Shown: piece after piece, positions 23,344-32,419 of the stretch
Position numbering within the stretch: position 1 is the first letter of the stretch
Layout of the letters: each line of letters opens with the position of its first letter
Assembly (NCBI GenBank): GCA_947169885.1
Contig: CAMVRM010000004.1
Coordinates: 43,511 to 107,510, forward strand
Length of the DNA: 64,000 nucleotides
Origin: an uncultured Ruminococcus sp.
Lineage (GTDB): Bacteria > Bacillota > Clostridia > Oscillospirales > Ruminococcaceae
Reading direction: 5' to 3'
Notes under the pieces: model-generated
Databases searched by the model: none
Seen by the model: only the letters and a program-made list of their open reading frames with translations
What the model was told of the DNA's origin: nothing
Program-made: the position numbers and the translations under genes

Positions 23344-23387
23344 TTGACAAGTGTGGTACGGATATGGTATAATATGTTCAGGAACAT
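23344..23387 (+). promoter_or_regulatory. Promoter and LacI-type operator of scrR
   Basis: TTGACA (23344-23349) and TATAAT (23368-23373) with an 18-bp spacer. Immediately after the -10 lies ATGTTC-AG-GAACAT (23374-23387), an inverted repeat over the expected transcription start, as typical for autoregulated LacI-family genes. Confidence 0.75.
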
Positions 23388-23410
23388 GAAACTTAAAAGA
23401 GAGGTATCAT

Positions 23411-24421
23411 ATGAACATTTCAGAATTTGCAGAACGTGCAGGCGTGTCAAGATCGGCTGTCAGCAGATACTTCAATGACGGTTATCTCAGCGATGACAAG
23501 CGTGAACTTATCGAGAAAGCTATCGCCGAAACGGGCTATTCGCCGTCAAGCGCCGCAAGGACGAACAAGAACCGTGTCACAAAACTGGTGGGCGTGATAA
23601 TCCCTAAGCTGTCGAGCGAGAGCTGTGCAAGGGTGGTCGACGGCATAAGCGAGGTGCTGGGGAATGAGGGCTATGAACTTCTGCTGGTCAACACCGCCAA
23701 TGACAACAGCCGTGAGATAACTTCGCTGGAACTGTTTCGGAGCAACAGAGTTGACGGCGTGATACTCCTTGCGACTATTTTTACCGAACTGCATATCTCG
23801 GTGCTGAAAAAGATGAGAGTGCCTGTCGTGATAGTCGGGCAGGAACTCAGCGGTTTTGACTGCGTGTGCCACAATGACTACGGAGCGGCTTATGCGCTGA
23901 CTTCGCTCATGATAGAAAAAGGTGCGAAAAAGCCTGCATTTATCGGCGTTACGCTCGATGATGCGGCGGCAGGGAAAGCAAGGCGTGAGGGTTTTGAGGC
24001 GGCAGTCAGGGCGCATGGTCTGGAACTGAGACAGGGCTTTGTCGAGACTGCAAAGTTCGATATGGATTCGGGTCACGAAAAGGCAAAGCATCTGCTTTCG
24101 GGGAGTGTTATCCCTGACTGCATATTCTGTGCGACCGACAGCATCGCACTGGGGGCTATGCTCTATTGCCGTGAGAACGGCATACGTGTTCCCGAGGACA
24201 TCATGATAAGTTCGGTGGGCGACAGCAAAATGGGACGTGCGTCTTCGCCGACCCTCACAACTGCACACTTCCACTACAAGACTTCGGGCATAAACGCCGC
24301 CGAGATGCTTCTGCGTGAACTGAAACAGGGTGACGGCATCGGCAGACTGCTTAGACTTGACTATGATATTATCGAGCGTGAAAGCACTGGTATAGGGCAA
24401 TTTGATATATCTTATGACTGA
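23411..24421 (+). CDS. scrR: LacI-family repressor, probable sucrose operon regulator
   Basis: A 336-residue repressor: the N-terminal LacI helix-turn-helix (MNISEFAERAGVSRSAVSRYFN) with hinge, then a periplasmic-binding-protein-like sugar domain (VGVIIPKLSSESCARVVDGI, ASSPTLTTAHFHY). GAGAGGTATCAT precedes the ATG. It lies directly upstream of and co-directional with the sucrose PTS genes, so its effector is probably sucrose-6-phosphate or fructose. That assignment comes from context. An operator-like palindrome is present at its own promoter. Confidence 0.88.
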   Translation: MNISEFAERAGVSRSAVSRYFNDGYLSDDKRELIEKAIAETGYSPSSAARTNKNRVTKLVGVIIPKLSSESCARVVDGISEVLGNEGYELLLVNTANDNSREITSLELFRSNRVDGVILLATIFTELHISVLKKMRVPVVIVGQELSGFDCVCHNDYGAAYALTSLMIEKGAKKPAFIGVTLDDAAAGKARREGFEAAVRAHGLELRQGFVETAKFDMDSGHEKAKHLLSGSVIPDCIFCATDSIALGAMLYCRENGIRVPEDIMISSVGDSKMGRASSPTLTTAHFHYKTSGINAAEMLLRELKQGDGIGRLLRLDYDIIERESTGIGQFDISYD

Positions 24422-24472
24422 AACTGTGTGAAACCTACTGAAAATTTCTGTTAAGTTCTCACAAGCCGTCAA

Positions 24473-24539
24473 TAGACAAAACGCAGTAATTATGTTATGA
24501 TATATACAAGAAAAATACCTGATACAAAAATATTCAGGT
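24473..24539 (+). promoter_or_regulatory. Promoter and inverted-repeat operator of sucrose PTS operon
   Basis: TAGACA (24473-24478), a 17-bp spacer and TATGAT (24496-24501). Downstream is an inverted repeat ACCTGA (24517-24522) / TCAGGT (24534-24539). The motif TTCAGG is shared with the scrR operator, suggesting the same repressor acts at both. Confidence 0.6.
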
Positions 24540-24575
24540 GAGAACGTTGACCAAATCTGCAAAGGAGTGGATCGT

Positions 24576-26441
24576 ATGGATCATAACAAATGTGCGTCAG
24601 AGATCCTGACGGCGATAGGCGGCAAAGAGAATTTGGCGAGTGCCGCTCACTGCGCAACAAGACTAAGGCTCGTGATAGCCGACAACAGCAGAGTGCAGAA
24701 GAAAACACTCGAGAACATTGACGGCGTGAAAGGCGTGTTCGAGGCGGCAGGTCAGCTGCAAGTGATAATCGGCACGGGCACGGTGAACAAGGTCTATGAT
24801 GAGTTCATAGCGCTTGCAGGCATCGAAGCGGCATCAAAGGAAGACGTTAAAGCGGCGGCGGCGGCGCAGTCCCCGTGGTACAAGCGGGCTGTCAAAACGC
24901 TGGGCGACATATTCGTGCCGATAATCCCTGCGATAGTTGCGACAGGTCTGCTGTGCGGACTGCTGGGCGGTCTTTCAAAGGCGTTCCCCGAAATGGCAGG
25001 CTCGCACATCTACACACTTCTCGACATCTTCTCGAATGCGGCGCTCACATTCCTGCCGATACTTATAGCAGTCAGTGCGGCGAAAATTTTCGGCGGAAAC
25101 ATCTACTTAGGCGCAGTCATCGGCATGATAATGATACACCCAAGCCTTGTGAACGCATGGTCGGCGGCAGACGCTGAAACGTCAACGCTCTGGTCGTGGT
25201 TCGGGCTTTGGAACATTCAGAACACGGGCTATCAGGGTCACGTTATCCCTGTTGTCATCGCAGTTCTGCTCATGTCGAAGCTGGAGAAAAAGCTTCACAA
25301 GATAGTTCCCGAGGTCATAGACCTGTTCGTTACTCCGCTTGTGACGGTGCTTGTTACGGGATTTCTCACGATGACGGTCATAGGACCTGTTTTCTCACAG
25401 CTTGAAACGTGGGTACTGGGCGGTGCAAAGGCTCTTATCGCAATACCGTTCGGTATAGGTGCGTTCCTCATGGGCGGCGCTTACGCTCCGACAGTCGTTG
25501 CAGGCGTTCACCATATGTACAACGCTATCGAACTTGCGATGCTCGCCGACAACGGACAGAACACATGGATGCCGATAGCAACAGCCGCAAACGTTGCACA
25601 GGGCGCAGCGGCACTTGCAGTTGCATTCAAGACACGTCAGCAGAAGATAAAGTCCATGGCTCTGCCTGCTTCGCTCTCCGCATTCTTAGGCATAACCGAG
25701 CCTGCGATCTTCGGTGTTAACGTTCGTTTTGTCAAGCCCCTTATCGCAGGAATGATAGGCGGTGCGTGCGGTGCGGCGGCGGCTTCGCTCACAGGCGTTT
25801 ACGCAACAGCAAACGGCGTTACAGGCGTGTTCGGTTTTCTTATCACGACAGAATCGTTTGTCGGCTATCTTCTTACATTCGTAATTGCGGCAGTTGTGGC
25901 GTTCGTGCTTTCCTACATTCTTTACAAAGATGAAGCGGAAGAAGTTCCCGAACAGAAGCCCGAAACAGCAACAGACAGCAGAGAGTTTGACGAAAGCTGT
26001 GTATATTCACCGCTGAGCGGCAAGGCTGTTGCTCTTGCGGAAGTTCCCGATGAGACATTTTCAGCAGAAATACTCGGTAAAGGTGCGGCAGTAGAGCCGA
26101 CTGAGGGCAGGGTAGTCGCACCTGCTGACGGTGAAGTAAGTATGCTGTTCGACACGAACCATGCGATAGGTCTGACGCTTGACAACGGCATGGAGATGCT
26201 CATTCACATCGGCATCAATACAGTTGAGCTGAACGGCGAGGGTTTCAGGGCGCTGGTCAGTGACGGCGACAGAGTAAAAAGAGGTCAGACGCTCATCACG
26301 TTTGACAAGGCGTTTATTGAGAGCAAGGGTTTTAAGACGGTAACGCCTGTTATCATCACGAATGCGGACGATTATACAGATATAGCACTTGCGGCAAGCG
26401 GAAAAGTAAATGAACTTGATAAGCTGATAGCAGTCAAATAA
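24576..26441 (+). CDS. scrA: Sucrose-type PTS transporter, EIIBCA
   Basis: A 621-residue three-domain phosphotransferase permease. EIIB is at the N-terminus with phospho-Cys26 in SAAHCATRLRLV. EIIC occupies about 100-450 with ten or so hydrophobic segments and the GITEPAIFGVN family motif. EIIA is at the C-terminus, with VVAPADGEV and the phospho-His in EMLIHIGINTVEL. The Glc-superfamily sucrose/trehalose branch fits, and the neighbouring hydrolase and fructokinase point to sucrose. The start is ATG 24576 (AGGAG eight bases upstream); the GTG at 24567 overlaps that site. The fused EIIA means no separate glucose EIIA is needed. Confidence 0.93.
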   Translation: MDHNKCASEILTAIGGKENLASAAHCATRLRLVIADNSRVQKKTLENIDGVKGVFEAAGQLQVIIGTGTVNKVYDEFIALAGIEAASKEDVKAAAAAQSPWYKRAVKTLGDIFVPIIPAIVATGLLCGLLGGLSKAFPEMAGSHIYTLLDIFSNAALTFLPILIAVSAAKIFGGNIYLGAVIGMIMIHPSLVNAWSAADAETSTLWSWFGLWNIQNTGYQGHVIPVVIAVLLMSKLEKKLHKIVPEVIDLFVTPLVTVLVTGFLTMTVIGPVFSQLETWVLGGAKALIAIPFGIGAFLMGGAYAPTVVAGVHHMYNAIELAMLADNGQNTWMPIATAANVAQGAAALAVAFKTRQQKIKSMALPASLSAFLGITEPAIFGVNVRFVKPLIAGMIGGACGAAAASLTGVYATANGVTGVFGFLITTESFVGYLLTFVIAAVVAFVLSYILYKDEAEEVPEQKPETATDSREFDESCVYSPLSGKAVALAEVPDETFSAEILGKGAAVEPTEGRVVAPADGEVSMLFDTNHAIGLTLDNGMEMLIHIGINTVELNGEGFRALVSDGDRVKRGQTLITFDKAFIESKGFKTVTPVIITNADDYTDIALAASGKVNELDKLIAVK

Positions 26442-26541
26442 GAAATAACAAAGACTGCTCCCAAAAACACAATGTCCCCCAAAAAGGGACACCAAACAGC
26501 ACACAATAAAAAAGCATAAAACCAAAGGTGATGATGCAACA

Positions 26542-27873
26542 ATGAAAAACGATATGAGACAGCTGCTGCACTTAGAGCCGAAAAGCGGCTGGCTCAATGA
26601 CCCTAACGGTCTGAGTTTCTTTAACGGCAAGTATCACGTCTATTTTCAGTACTCGCCCGAAAGCGCTTACGGTGACGGCGATAAATGCTGGGGACACTGG
26701 CAGGGAAGTGACCTTATACACTGGGAATTCATGGGTACGGCAATTCGCCCCGACTGCCCCGATGACCGAAACGGCGTTTACTCGGGGTGCGGTATTGTTA
26801 AGGACGGCTTGCTCAACCTGTTCTATACGGGCAACGTTAAAGAGGACGGCGACCACGATTATGTTACCTCGGGACGTGGTGCAAATGTTATCCGTGTGAC
26901 TACCGCTGACGGCTTGGATATGAGCGAAAAACAAACGCTCCTCACTAACGCCGATTACCCCGACTTCTGCTCATGCCACGTCCGTGACCCGAAAGTGTGG
27001 GAGGAAAACGGCAGTTACAGAATGGTTCTCGGCGCTCGTACTCTCGATGACAAAGGCTGTGTGCTGTTCTACCGCTCCGATGACCTTGCAAAATGGTCAT
27101 ACGAACGCATGATGAGCGCCCCCGACTTCGGCTATATGTGGGAATGCCCCGATGTTATCGAACTCGGCGGAAAACGCTTCCTCAGCATCTCTCCGCAGGG
27201 ACTTGAACACGGCGAAACACAGTTTCAGAACGTTTACAGCTCGGGCTGTTTCACTTTGGAAGAAACGCTTTGCGGTTTTGAGGAATGGGACTACGGCTTC
27301 GACTTCTACGCTCCTCAAAGCTTCACCGCTCCCGACGGCAGAGTGATCTTTATCGGCTGGATGGGCATTGGCGATATACCCTACTCAAACCTCACCGCCG
27401 AACTCGGCTGGCAGCACTGCCTGACTTTTCCGAGAGAACTTTCACTGCGGTCTGACGGCGGCATTTATCAGCGCCCGATACGTGAACTTAACGCACTTAA
27501 ACAAAGACCTGTCAGCTTCACTGACGGCAAACCGCTTGAAACTCAACTGCCGTTTTATCTTGCTTCTTTTGCAGAGTGCGGACGTTTCAGTATCGAATTT
27601 GAGGGAATACTCTTAATGAGCTTCGATAACGGTATATTCACATTGGAGTTTACCGATAAACAGGCAGGCGGCGGCAGGACTGTAAGACGTGTAAAGCTCG
27701 ATAACTTTACCGGTTTGGAAATAATTGCGGATAAGACTTCGCTCGAAATATTCCTGAACGGCGGCGAAAAGGTCATGAGTACACGTTTTTATCCGCTCGA
27801 AACGGCGGTGACGCTCACGGCTCACGGCATAAGCGGAAGCGTTTATCCGCTCAGAGGAATGGAGGTGCGCTGA
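26542..27873 (+). CDS. scrB: Sucrose-6-phosphate hydrolase (GH32)
   Basis: A 443-residue glycoside hydrolase family 32 enzyme. The nucleophile Asp20 is in GWLNDPNG, the transition-state Asp in HVRDPKVWEE, and the acid/base Glu in MWECPDVIEL; a C-terminal beta-sandwich follows. There is no signal peptide, so it acts on intracellular sucrose-6-phosphate made by the PTS, giving glucose-6-phosphate and fructose. AAAGGTGATGATG precedes the ATG. It ends 2 bp before the fructokinase gene. Confidence 0.95.
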   Translation: MKNDMRQLLHLEPKSGWLNDPNGLSFFNGKYHVYFQYSPESAYGDGDKCWGHWQGSDLIHWEFMGTAIRPDCPDDRNGVYSGCGIVKDGLLNLFYTGNVKEDGDHDYVTSGRGANVIRVTTADGLDMSEKQTLLTNADYPDFCSCHVRDPKVWEENGSYRMVLGARTLDDKGCVLFYRSDDLAKWSYERMMSAPDFGYMWECPDVIELGGKRFLSISPQGLEHGETQFQNVYSSGCFTLEETLCGFEEWDYGFDFYAPQSFTAPDGRVIFIGWMGIGDIPYSNLTAELGWQHCLTFPRELSLRSDGGIYQRPIRELNALKQRPVSFTDGKPLETQLPFYLASFAECGRFSIEFEGILLMSFDNGIFTLEFTDKQAGGGRTVRRVKLDNFTGLEIIADKTSLEIFLNGGEKVMSTRFYPLETAVTLTAHGISGSVYPLRGMEVR

Positions 27874-27874
27874 G

Positions 27875-28843
27875 TTGGCAAAAGATATGCTCGTTGCGAT
27901 AGGCGAGGCGCTTATCGACTTTATCCCCGACAAAACAGGCTGTGAGTTCGGCGAGGTGGGAGCGTTCTCACCAAAACTTGGCGGTGCGCCTGCAAATGTC
28001 TGCGGTGCATTCACGAAGCTGGGCGGCAGGTCACGGCTTCTGACACAGCTGGGTGACGATCCTTTCGGTCACAAGATACTCCACGAACTTGACGGCTGCG
28101 GCATCGACATCAGCTGTATAAGCCTGACCGACAAGGCGAACACGGCACTTGCGTTCGTAAGTCTCGGGGCAGACGGCAACAGGACTTTTTCCTTCTACCG
28201 CAAGCCCTCGGCGGATATGCTCTATTCGCCCGAAAAAGTACGTGAGGAATACTTTGAAGAAGCCTATGCACTGCACTTTTGCAGTGTTGACCTCGGGGAT
28301 TTTCCCATGCGTGAAGCGCACATGGCGGCGATAACGGCGGCGAGGAAAAGCGGCTCGATCGTAAGCTTTGACCCGAACCTGCGTTTTCAGCTGTGGGACA
28401 GCCGTGAAGCGCTCAGACAGACGGTGACAAGCTTTATCCCCCTTGCGGACATCATTAAAATATCTGACGAGGAACTGGGATTCATCACGGGCGAAACAGA
28501 GATCGAAAAAGCACTCCCGAAGCTGTTCACGGGGAGCGTGAAACTGATAGTATATACCTGCGGAAGCGGCGGCGCTTATGCGTTCACAAGGAAGTGCAGG
28601 GCATTTTCGGAGGGGCTGAAAGTCAAAGCCGTTGACACGACAGGCGCAGGGGACGGCTTTATCGGTTCGTTCCTGTGGGCGCTGTACAGCGGCGGTGCTA
28701 CTCTTGATACGCTTGAAACTCTGGGCGAAGAACAGCTGAAAACGGCGCTCGGCTTCTCGAACAGGTTCTGTGCGGTGAGCGTGCAGTCGGCAGGCGCTAT
28801 CGCCTCATACCCAACGGCTTCACAGATAAAGGATAAATTATAA
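27875..28843 (+). CDS. scrK: Fructokinase (PfkB/ribokinase family)
   Basis: A 322-residue PfkB-family sugar kinase with IGEALIDFIPD at the start, KLGGAPANVCGAFTKLGG, and the C-terminal anion-hole signature VDTTGAGDGFIGSF (catalytic Asp). It phosphorylates the fructose released by ScrB. The TTG start at 27875 has GGAGGTG upstream and nearly overlaps the scrB stop, so the two are translationally linked. Fructose is assigned from operon context. Confidence 0.92.
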   Translation: MAKDMLVAIGEALIDFIPDKTGCEFGEVGAFSPKLGGAPANVCGAFTKLGGRSRLLTQLGDDPFGHKILHELDGCGIDISCISLTDKANTALAFVSLGADGNRTFSFYRKPSADMLYSPEKVREEYFEEAYALHFCSVDLGDFPMREAHMAAITAARKSGSIVSFDPNLRFQLWDSREALRQTVTSFIPLADIIKISDEELGFITGETEIEKALPKLFTGSVKLIVYTCGSGGAYAFTRKCRAFSEGLKVKAVDTTGAGDGFIGSFLWALYSGGATLDTLETLGEEQLKTALGFSNRFCAVSVQSAGAIASYPTASQIKDKL

Positions 28844-28906
28844 GGGATATGATGTTCGTTTTGTTTACGGTTTAAAATTATTATATAACAGAAAGGAAGT
28901 TATCTT

Positions 28907-29167
28907 ATGAAAAAATTTACTTACACTATCAAGGACGCACTCGGTATCCACGCAAGACCCGCAGGCAATCTTGCAAAGCTGGTAAAAGGACTTTCGGGTT
29001 CGGTAGTAACGGTCGACAAGGGCGGCAGAAGTGCTGATGTCACAAAGCTTATGAAGCTTATGAGCCTTGGTATAAAGTGCGGAGATACCGTTACTTTTAC
29101 CGTTGAGGGCGGCGATGAAGAAGCGGCGGCAAAGACCGTGCTGGACTTTATGACTGAAAATCTCTGA
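28907..29167 (+). CDS. ptsH: Phosphocarrier protein HPr
   Basis: An 86-residue HPr with the active His15 in GIHARPAGN. The region that carries regulatory Ser46 in Firmicutes is changed: aligned on the conserved MSLGI block, the Ser position is Lys47, with Thr46 beside it (DVTKLMKLMSLGI). HPr kinase control of catabolite repression may therefore be absent or altered. AAAGGAAG precedes the ATG. The gene sits inside the sucrose operon rather than in a separate ptsHI locus. Confidence 0.94.
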   Translation: MKKFTYTIKDALGIHARPAGNLAKLVKGLSGSVVTVDKGGRSADVTKLMKLMSLGIKCGDTVTFTVEGGDEEAAAKTVLDFMTENL

Positions 29168-29186
29168 GAAACGGAGGCGGCGGATA

Positions 29187-30830
29187 ATGGCTGATACTAT
29201 GAGATCATTTCAGGGCAAAGGCGTTTACGGAGCGGTCGCAGTCGGCACTGCTCACGTTTTCAGGCGGCAGGAGGCGCAAGTCCGCCGCATACGTGTTGAT
29301 GACAAGGCGGCTGAACTTGAACGTCTTGAAGCGGCTAAGGCTAAGGCGGCAGAACAGCTCTCGGGTATTTATGAAAAGGCGCTCAAAGAGGTCGGCGAAA
29401 CTAATGCGCAGATATTCGAGATACACATGATGATGATCGAGGACGATGATTATAACGATTTTATCAAGGGCATCATCGACACACAGTCGGTCAATGCGGA
29501 ATATGCCGTTGCGGTAGCTTCCGACAACTTTGCCGAGATGTTTTCCTCTATGGACGATCCTTATATGCAGGCTCGCTCGGCTGACGTTCGTGATATTTCA
29601 AACCGCCTTATCGCCTGCCTGTCTGACACCGAACAGGCTGAACAGTCGGCTGACGGCTGTATGATAGTTTGTGCGGACGATCTTGCCCCCAGCGAAACAG
29701 TTTCGCTCGACAAGGATAAAGTTCTTGCGTTCGTGACGGCGTTCGGCTCGTCAAATTCCCACACGGCTATACTCGCACGCAATATGAATATCCCTGCGGT
29801 CATCGGTATCGGCGAGGGATTTCTGAGCGAACTTCATGACGGCGTAAGGCTTGTTGTTGACGGTCACACGGGAACTGTTATCATTGACCCTGATGAGGAA
29901 ACTGTTAAACAGTATCTGGAAAAACAGCGTGAGGACGCTCACAAAAAGGTACTTCTGCAACAGCTCAAAGGCAAGGAGAACATCACAAAGGACGGCAGGA
30001 GCGTCAAGATATTCGCAAACATCGGCGGCGTGGACGGTATAGGTGCTGTGCTTGCGAACGATGCAGGCGGTATAGGGCTGTTCAGAAGTGAGTTTCTTTA
30101 CCTCGAAAGCACCGACTTTCCCGATGAGGAACAGCAGTTCCGTGCATACAAAAAGGTGCTGGAAAGCATGGCGGGCAAAAAGGTCATTATCCGCACTCTC
30201 GACATCGGCGCTGACAAGCAGATAGACTATTTCGGGCTTGACAAGGAAGAAAATCCTGCGCTGGGTCTGAGAGCTGTGCGCATCTGCCTGACACGTCCCG
30301 AGATATTCAGGACTCAGCTGAGAGCGCTCTACCGTGCGTCGGTCTACGGAAACTTAGGGATAATGTTCCCGATGATAACTTCCGTTTCTGAGGTGGAAAA
30401 GTGCCTTGCCGCCTGCGAACAGGCGAAAAGCGAGCTTGCGGCTGAGGGCGTGCCGTTCTCCGACAGTGTTGAAACGGGCATCATGATAGAAACACCTGCG
30501 GCGGCTGTCATAAGCGACAGACTTGCGGAAATTGTCGACTTTTTCAGCGTTGGCACGAATGATCTTACACAGTACACGCTTGCCTGCGACAGACAGAACG
30601 CAAAACTTGAACCGTTCATCGACACGCATCACGAAGCGATACTGCGGCTTATCGAGCTTGCGGCGAAAAACGCCCACGAACACGGCGCATGGATAGGCAT
30701 TTGCGGCGAACTTGCGGCAGACCTGTCGCTCACCGAGACTTTCCTGCGAATGGGCATAGACGAACTGAGCGTTTCAGCCCCCTTTGTTCTCCCTCTGCGT
30801 GAAAAAGTCAGAAACCTTTATCTTAAATAA
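29187..30830 (+). CDS. ptsI: PTS enzyme I (phosphoenolpyruvate-protein phosphotransferase)
   Basis: A 547-residue enzyme I with an N-terminal HPr-binding helical domain, the phospho-His in SSNSHTAILARNM (near 190) and the C-terminal PEP-binding barrel (GIGLFRSEFLY, FFSVGTNDLTQYTLACDR, GICGELAAD). It transfers phosphate from PEP to HPr. GGAGG lies upstream of the ATG at 29187, and the gap to ptsH is 19 bp. Slightly shorter than the B. subtilis protein but with all active blocks. With scrA, scrB, scrK and ptsH it makes the uptake module self-sufficient. Confidence 0.96.
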   Translation: MADTMRSFQGKGVYGAVAVGTAHVFRRQEAQVRRIRVDDKAAELERLEAAKAKAAEQLSGIYEKALKEVGETNAQIFEIHMMMIEDDDYNDFIKGIIDTQSVNAEYAVAVASDNFAEMFSSMDDPYMQARSADVRDISNRLIACLSDTEQAEQSADGCMIVCADDLAPSETVSLDKDKVLAFVTAFGSSNSHTAILARNMNIPAVIGIGEGFLSELHDGVRLVVDGHTGTVIIDPDEETVKQYLEKQREDAHKKVLLQQLKGKENITKDGRSVKIFANIGGVDGIGAVLANDAGGIGLFRSEFLYLESTDFPDEEQQFRAYKKVLESMAGKKVIIRTLDIGADKQIDYFGLDKEENPALGLRAVRICLTRPEIFRTQLRALYRASVYGNLGIMFPMITSVSEVEKCLAACEQAKSELAAEGVPFSDSVETGIMIETPAAAVISDRLAEIVDFFSVGTNDLTQYTLACDRQNAKLEPFIDTHHEAILRLIELAAKNAHEHGAWIGICGELAADLSLTETFLRMGIDELSVSAPFVLPLREKVRNLYLK

Positions 30831-30853
30831 GAGATAAGAAATAAGAAATAAGG
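30828..30853. repeat. Heptamer repeat arm after ptsI
   Basis: AAATAAGAGATAAGAAATAAG starts at the ptsI stop codon itself and is followed by a small GCGCCTTCGGCG hairpin. Confidence 0.6.
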
Positions 30854-30883
30854 TGCGCCTTCGGCGTTATCTGAAAAAAATAT

Positions 30884-30919
30884 AAAAGTCCGAAAGTTCT
30901 GATGCTTTCGGACTTTTTT
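30884..30919. terminator. Bidirectional terminator between ptsI and the UDPGP gene
   Basis: A perfect 13-bp inverted repeat, AAAAGTCCGAAAG and CTTTCGGACTTTT, with an 8-base loop and T-runs on both strands, between convergent genes. Confidence 0.9.
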
Positions 30920-30957
30920 AGTTATTGAACGGCGTAAGCCGTGTTCTTTCTTATTTA

Positions 30958-32184
30958 TCAAAGGTCAATGCCGTTGAGTTTGCAGAGCGCTCTTGCGCTT
31001 TCTACCGAGTCAACGCCCGTGGCGTTCTTTATCGGGGCGAACTCGTTCTCACGGATAACTTCAAAGGGCAGGCAGGTGTCAAGCTGGTGTATCATGTCGA
31101 GTACAAGCTGCTCGAACTTGAAGCCGTTGGGCGATTCCGGTTTTACAAGACTGCCGTTCTCGTCGATATAGGGTATCTTCTTCTCGACAACGTGGAGCGG
31201 CATTTTGTCGTCAGCGACTGCTTTGAGGGCAGGGACGTGGAACAGGTAGTTGAGGATAACTCCGTAGTTGTAGGCAGGGTCGCCGTTCTCGTCACGGGCG
31301 TTCATCATTTCCTCCGACAGTTCGTAGTACTCAACGATCGAGGGCTTGCCGTCCTCTAAGCACATAACGCCCACACGCTCATCGGGAGCGGCTTTGCGCA
31401 CGACTTTTGCGCCGACTGAAACATCAGCCATGATAGTAGCACCGACAAAGCATGGGTCGCAGATGCGCTGAAGCACGTTATCAACGCCGAAAAGGTTTAT
31501 CCACTCGATGCCCTCGTCCGCAAAGATGTGTCCAAGCCCTGCTTTCATGAGCGAAGCGTACCAGCCTGCGTTGCCGTTTGGCGAAGTGGAAAGGCGGTCA
31601 GGGGCTTCAAGAAGTATCTTGCCGTTACGGTCACAGGCAGGAGCCATTTCCTGCTTGAAGAAGCACACTCTGTCCTCACGGTAGCCGAAGAAATCGTGTT
31701 CTTTCAGGAACTGCACCGTTGCATCGTTGTTCTTCTCGCTGGTCATGATGAAAAGGCGTATCCATGTGCCTGTTTCGTTCACAACGTCGAGCAGGTTCTC
31801 GATTATGCGCTGGAAGATATAGACGTGCTTTGTCTCGCCGATGTCGAACATTCCTTTCGGACTGTCAGAACCCAGACGAGTTCCCATTCCGCCTGCAAGG
31901 AGCAGAGCGGCGGTCTTGCCGTCCTTTATGGCTTTAAGACCCGCCTCACGGAATTCCTGTTCACGCTTTACTATCTCGTCACGCTGCATTGCCGCAAGGG
32001 GAGAGAACACACCTCTGCCGAGATTTTTGCCGAAGTCTGCGATGTGCGAAACGACCGAAAAGTCAGTCTCGTCGATCTGTTCGAGAAGCGCCGCCTTGCT
32101 CTCGTCAGAAAGTGTGTCATAATATCTCAGCAGATGTTCCTGTCCGAACTCTGCAAGTTTTTTCTTTGCGTTTTCAATAGTCAT
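30958..32184 (-). CDS. UDPGP-family UTP-sugar-1-phosphate uridylyltransferase
   Basis: A 408-residue nucleotidyltransferase of the eukaryote-like UDPGP family (UDP-glucose or UDP-N-acetylhexosamine pyrophosphorylase, UAP1-like). It shows AALLLAGGMGTRLG followed by SPKGMFDIG, a central INLFGVDNVLQRICDP and a C-terminal KKIPYIDENG-type lysine block. It makes UDP-sugar from UTP and sugar-1-phosphate for cell envelope or Leloir metabolism. GGAGGACAACTTGAT precedes the ATG. The family does not allow a choice between Glc-1-P and GlcNAc-1-P without alignment; the length and LAGGMGTRLG style favour the UAP1 branch. Confidence 0.88.
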   Translation of the reverse strand: MTIENAKKKLAEFGQEHLLRYYDTLSDESKAALLEQIDETDFSVVSHIADFGKNLGRGVFSPLAAMQRDEIVKREQEFREAGLKAIKDGKTAALLLAGGMGTRLGSDSPKGMFDIGETKHVYIFQRIIENLLDVVNETGTWIRLFIMTSEKNNDATVQFLKEHDFFGYREDRVCFFKQEMAPACDRNGKILLEAPDRLSTSPNGNAGWYASLMKAGLGHIFADEGIEWINLFGVDNVLQRICDPCFVGATIMADVSVGAKVVRKAAPDERVGVMCLEDGKPSIVEYYELSEEMMNARDENGDPAYNYGVILNYLFHVPALKAVADDKMPLHVVEKKIPYIDENGSLVKPESPNGFKFEQLVLDMIHQLDTCLPFEVIRENEFAPIKNATGVDSVESARALCKLNGIDL

Positions 32185-32419
32185 ATCAAGTTGTCCTCCG
32201 TTTTTTTTAATAAACTTGTTCAGATACTATTATATCATAATATCCTGATTATTTCAAGCCCTTTTTTACTTAATAATTGTATTATTTATACTTCATGTTA
32301 CATTTTTATTATAAAAGTAAGAAAAACTTTGCATATACATAATAATGTGTTAATATTCATGTAATAAAATATTAAACAGGATATTTGCATAATATCATGT
32401 TTAAGGAGGAAAAACATAG

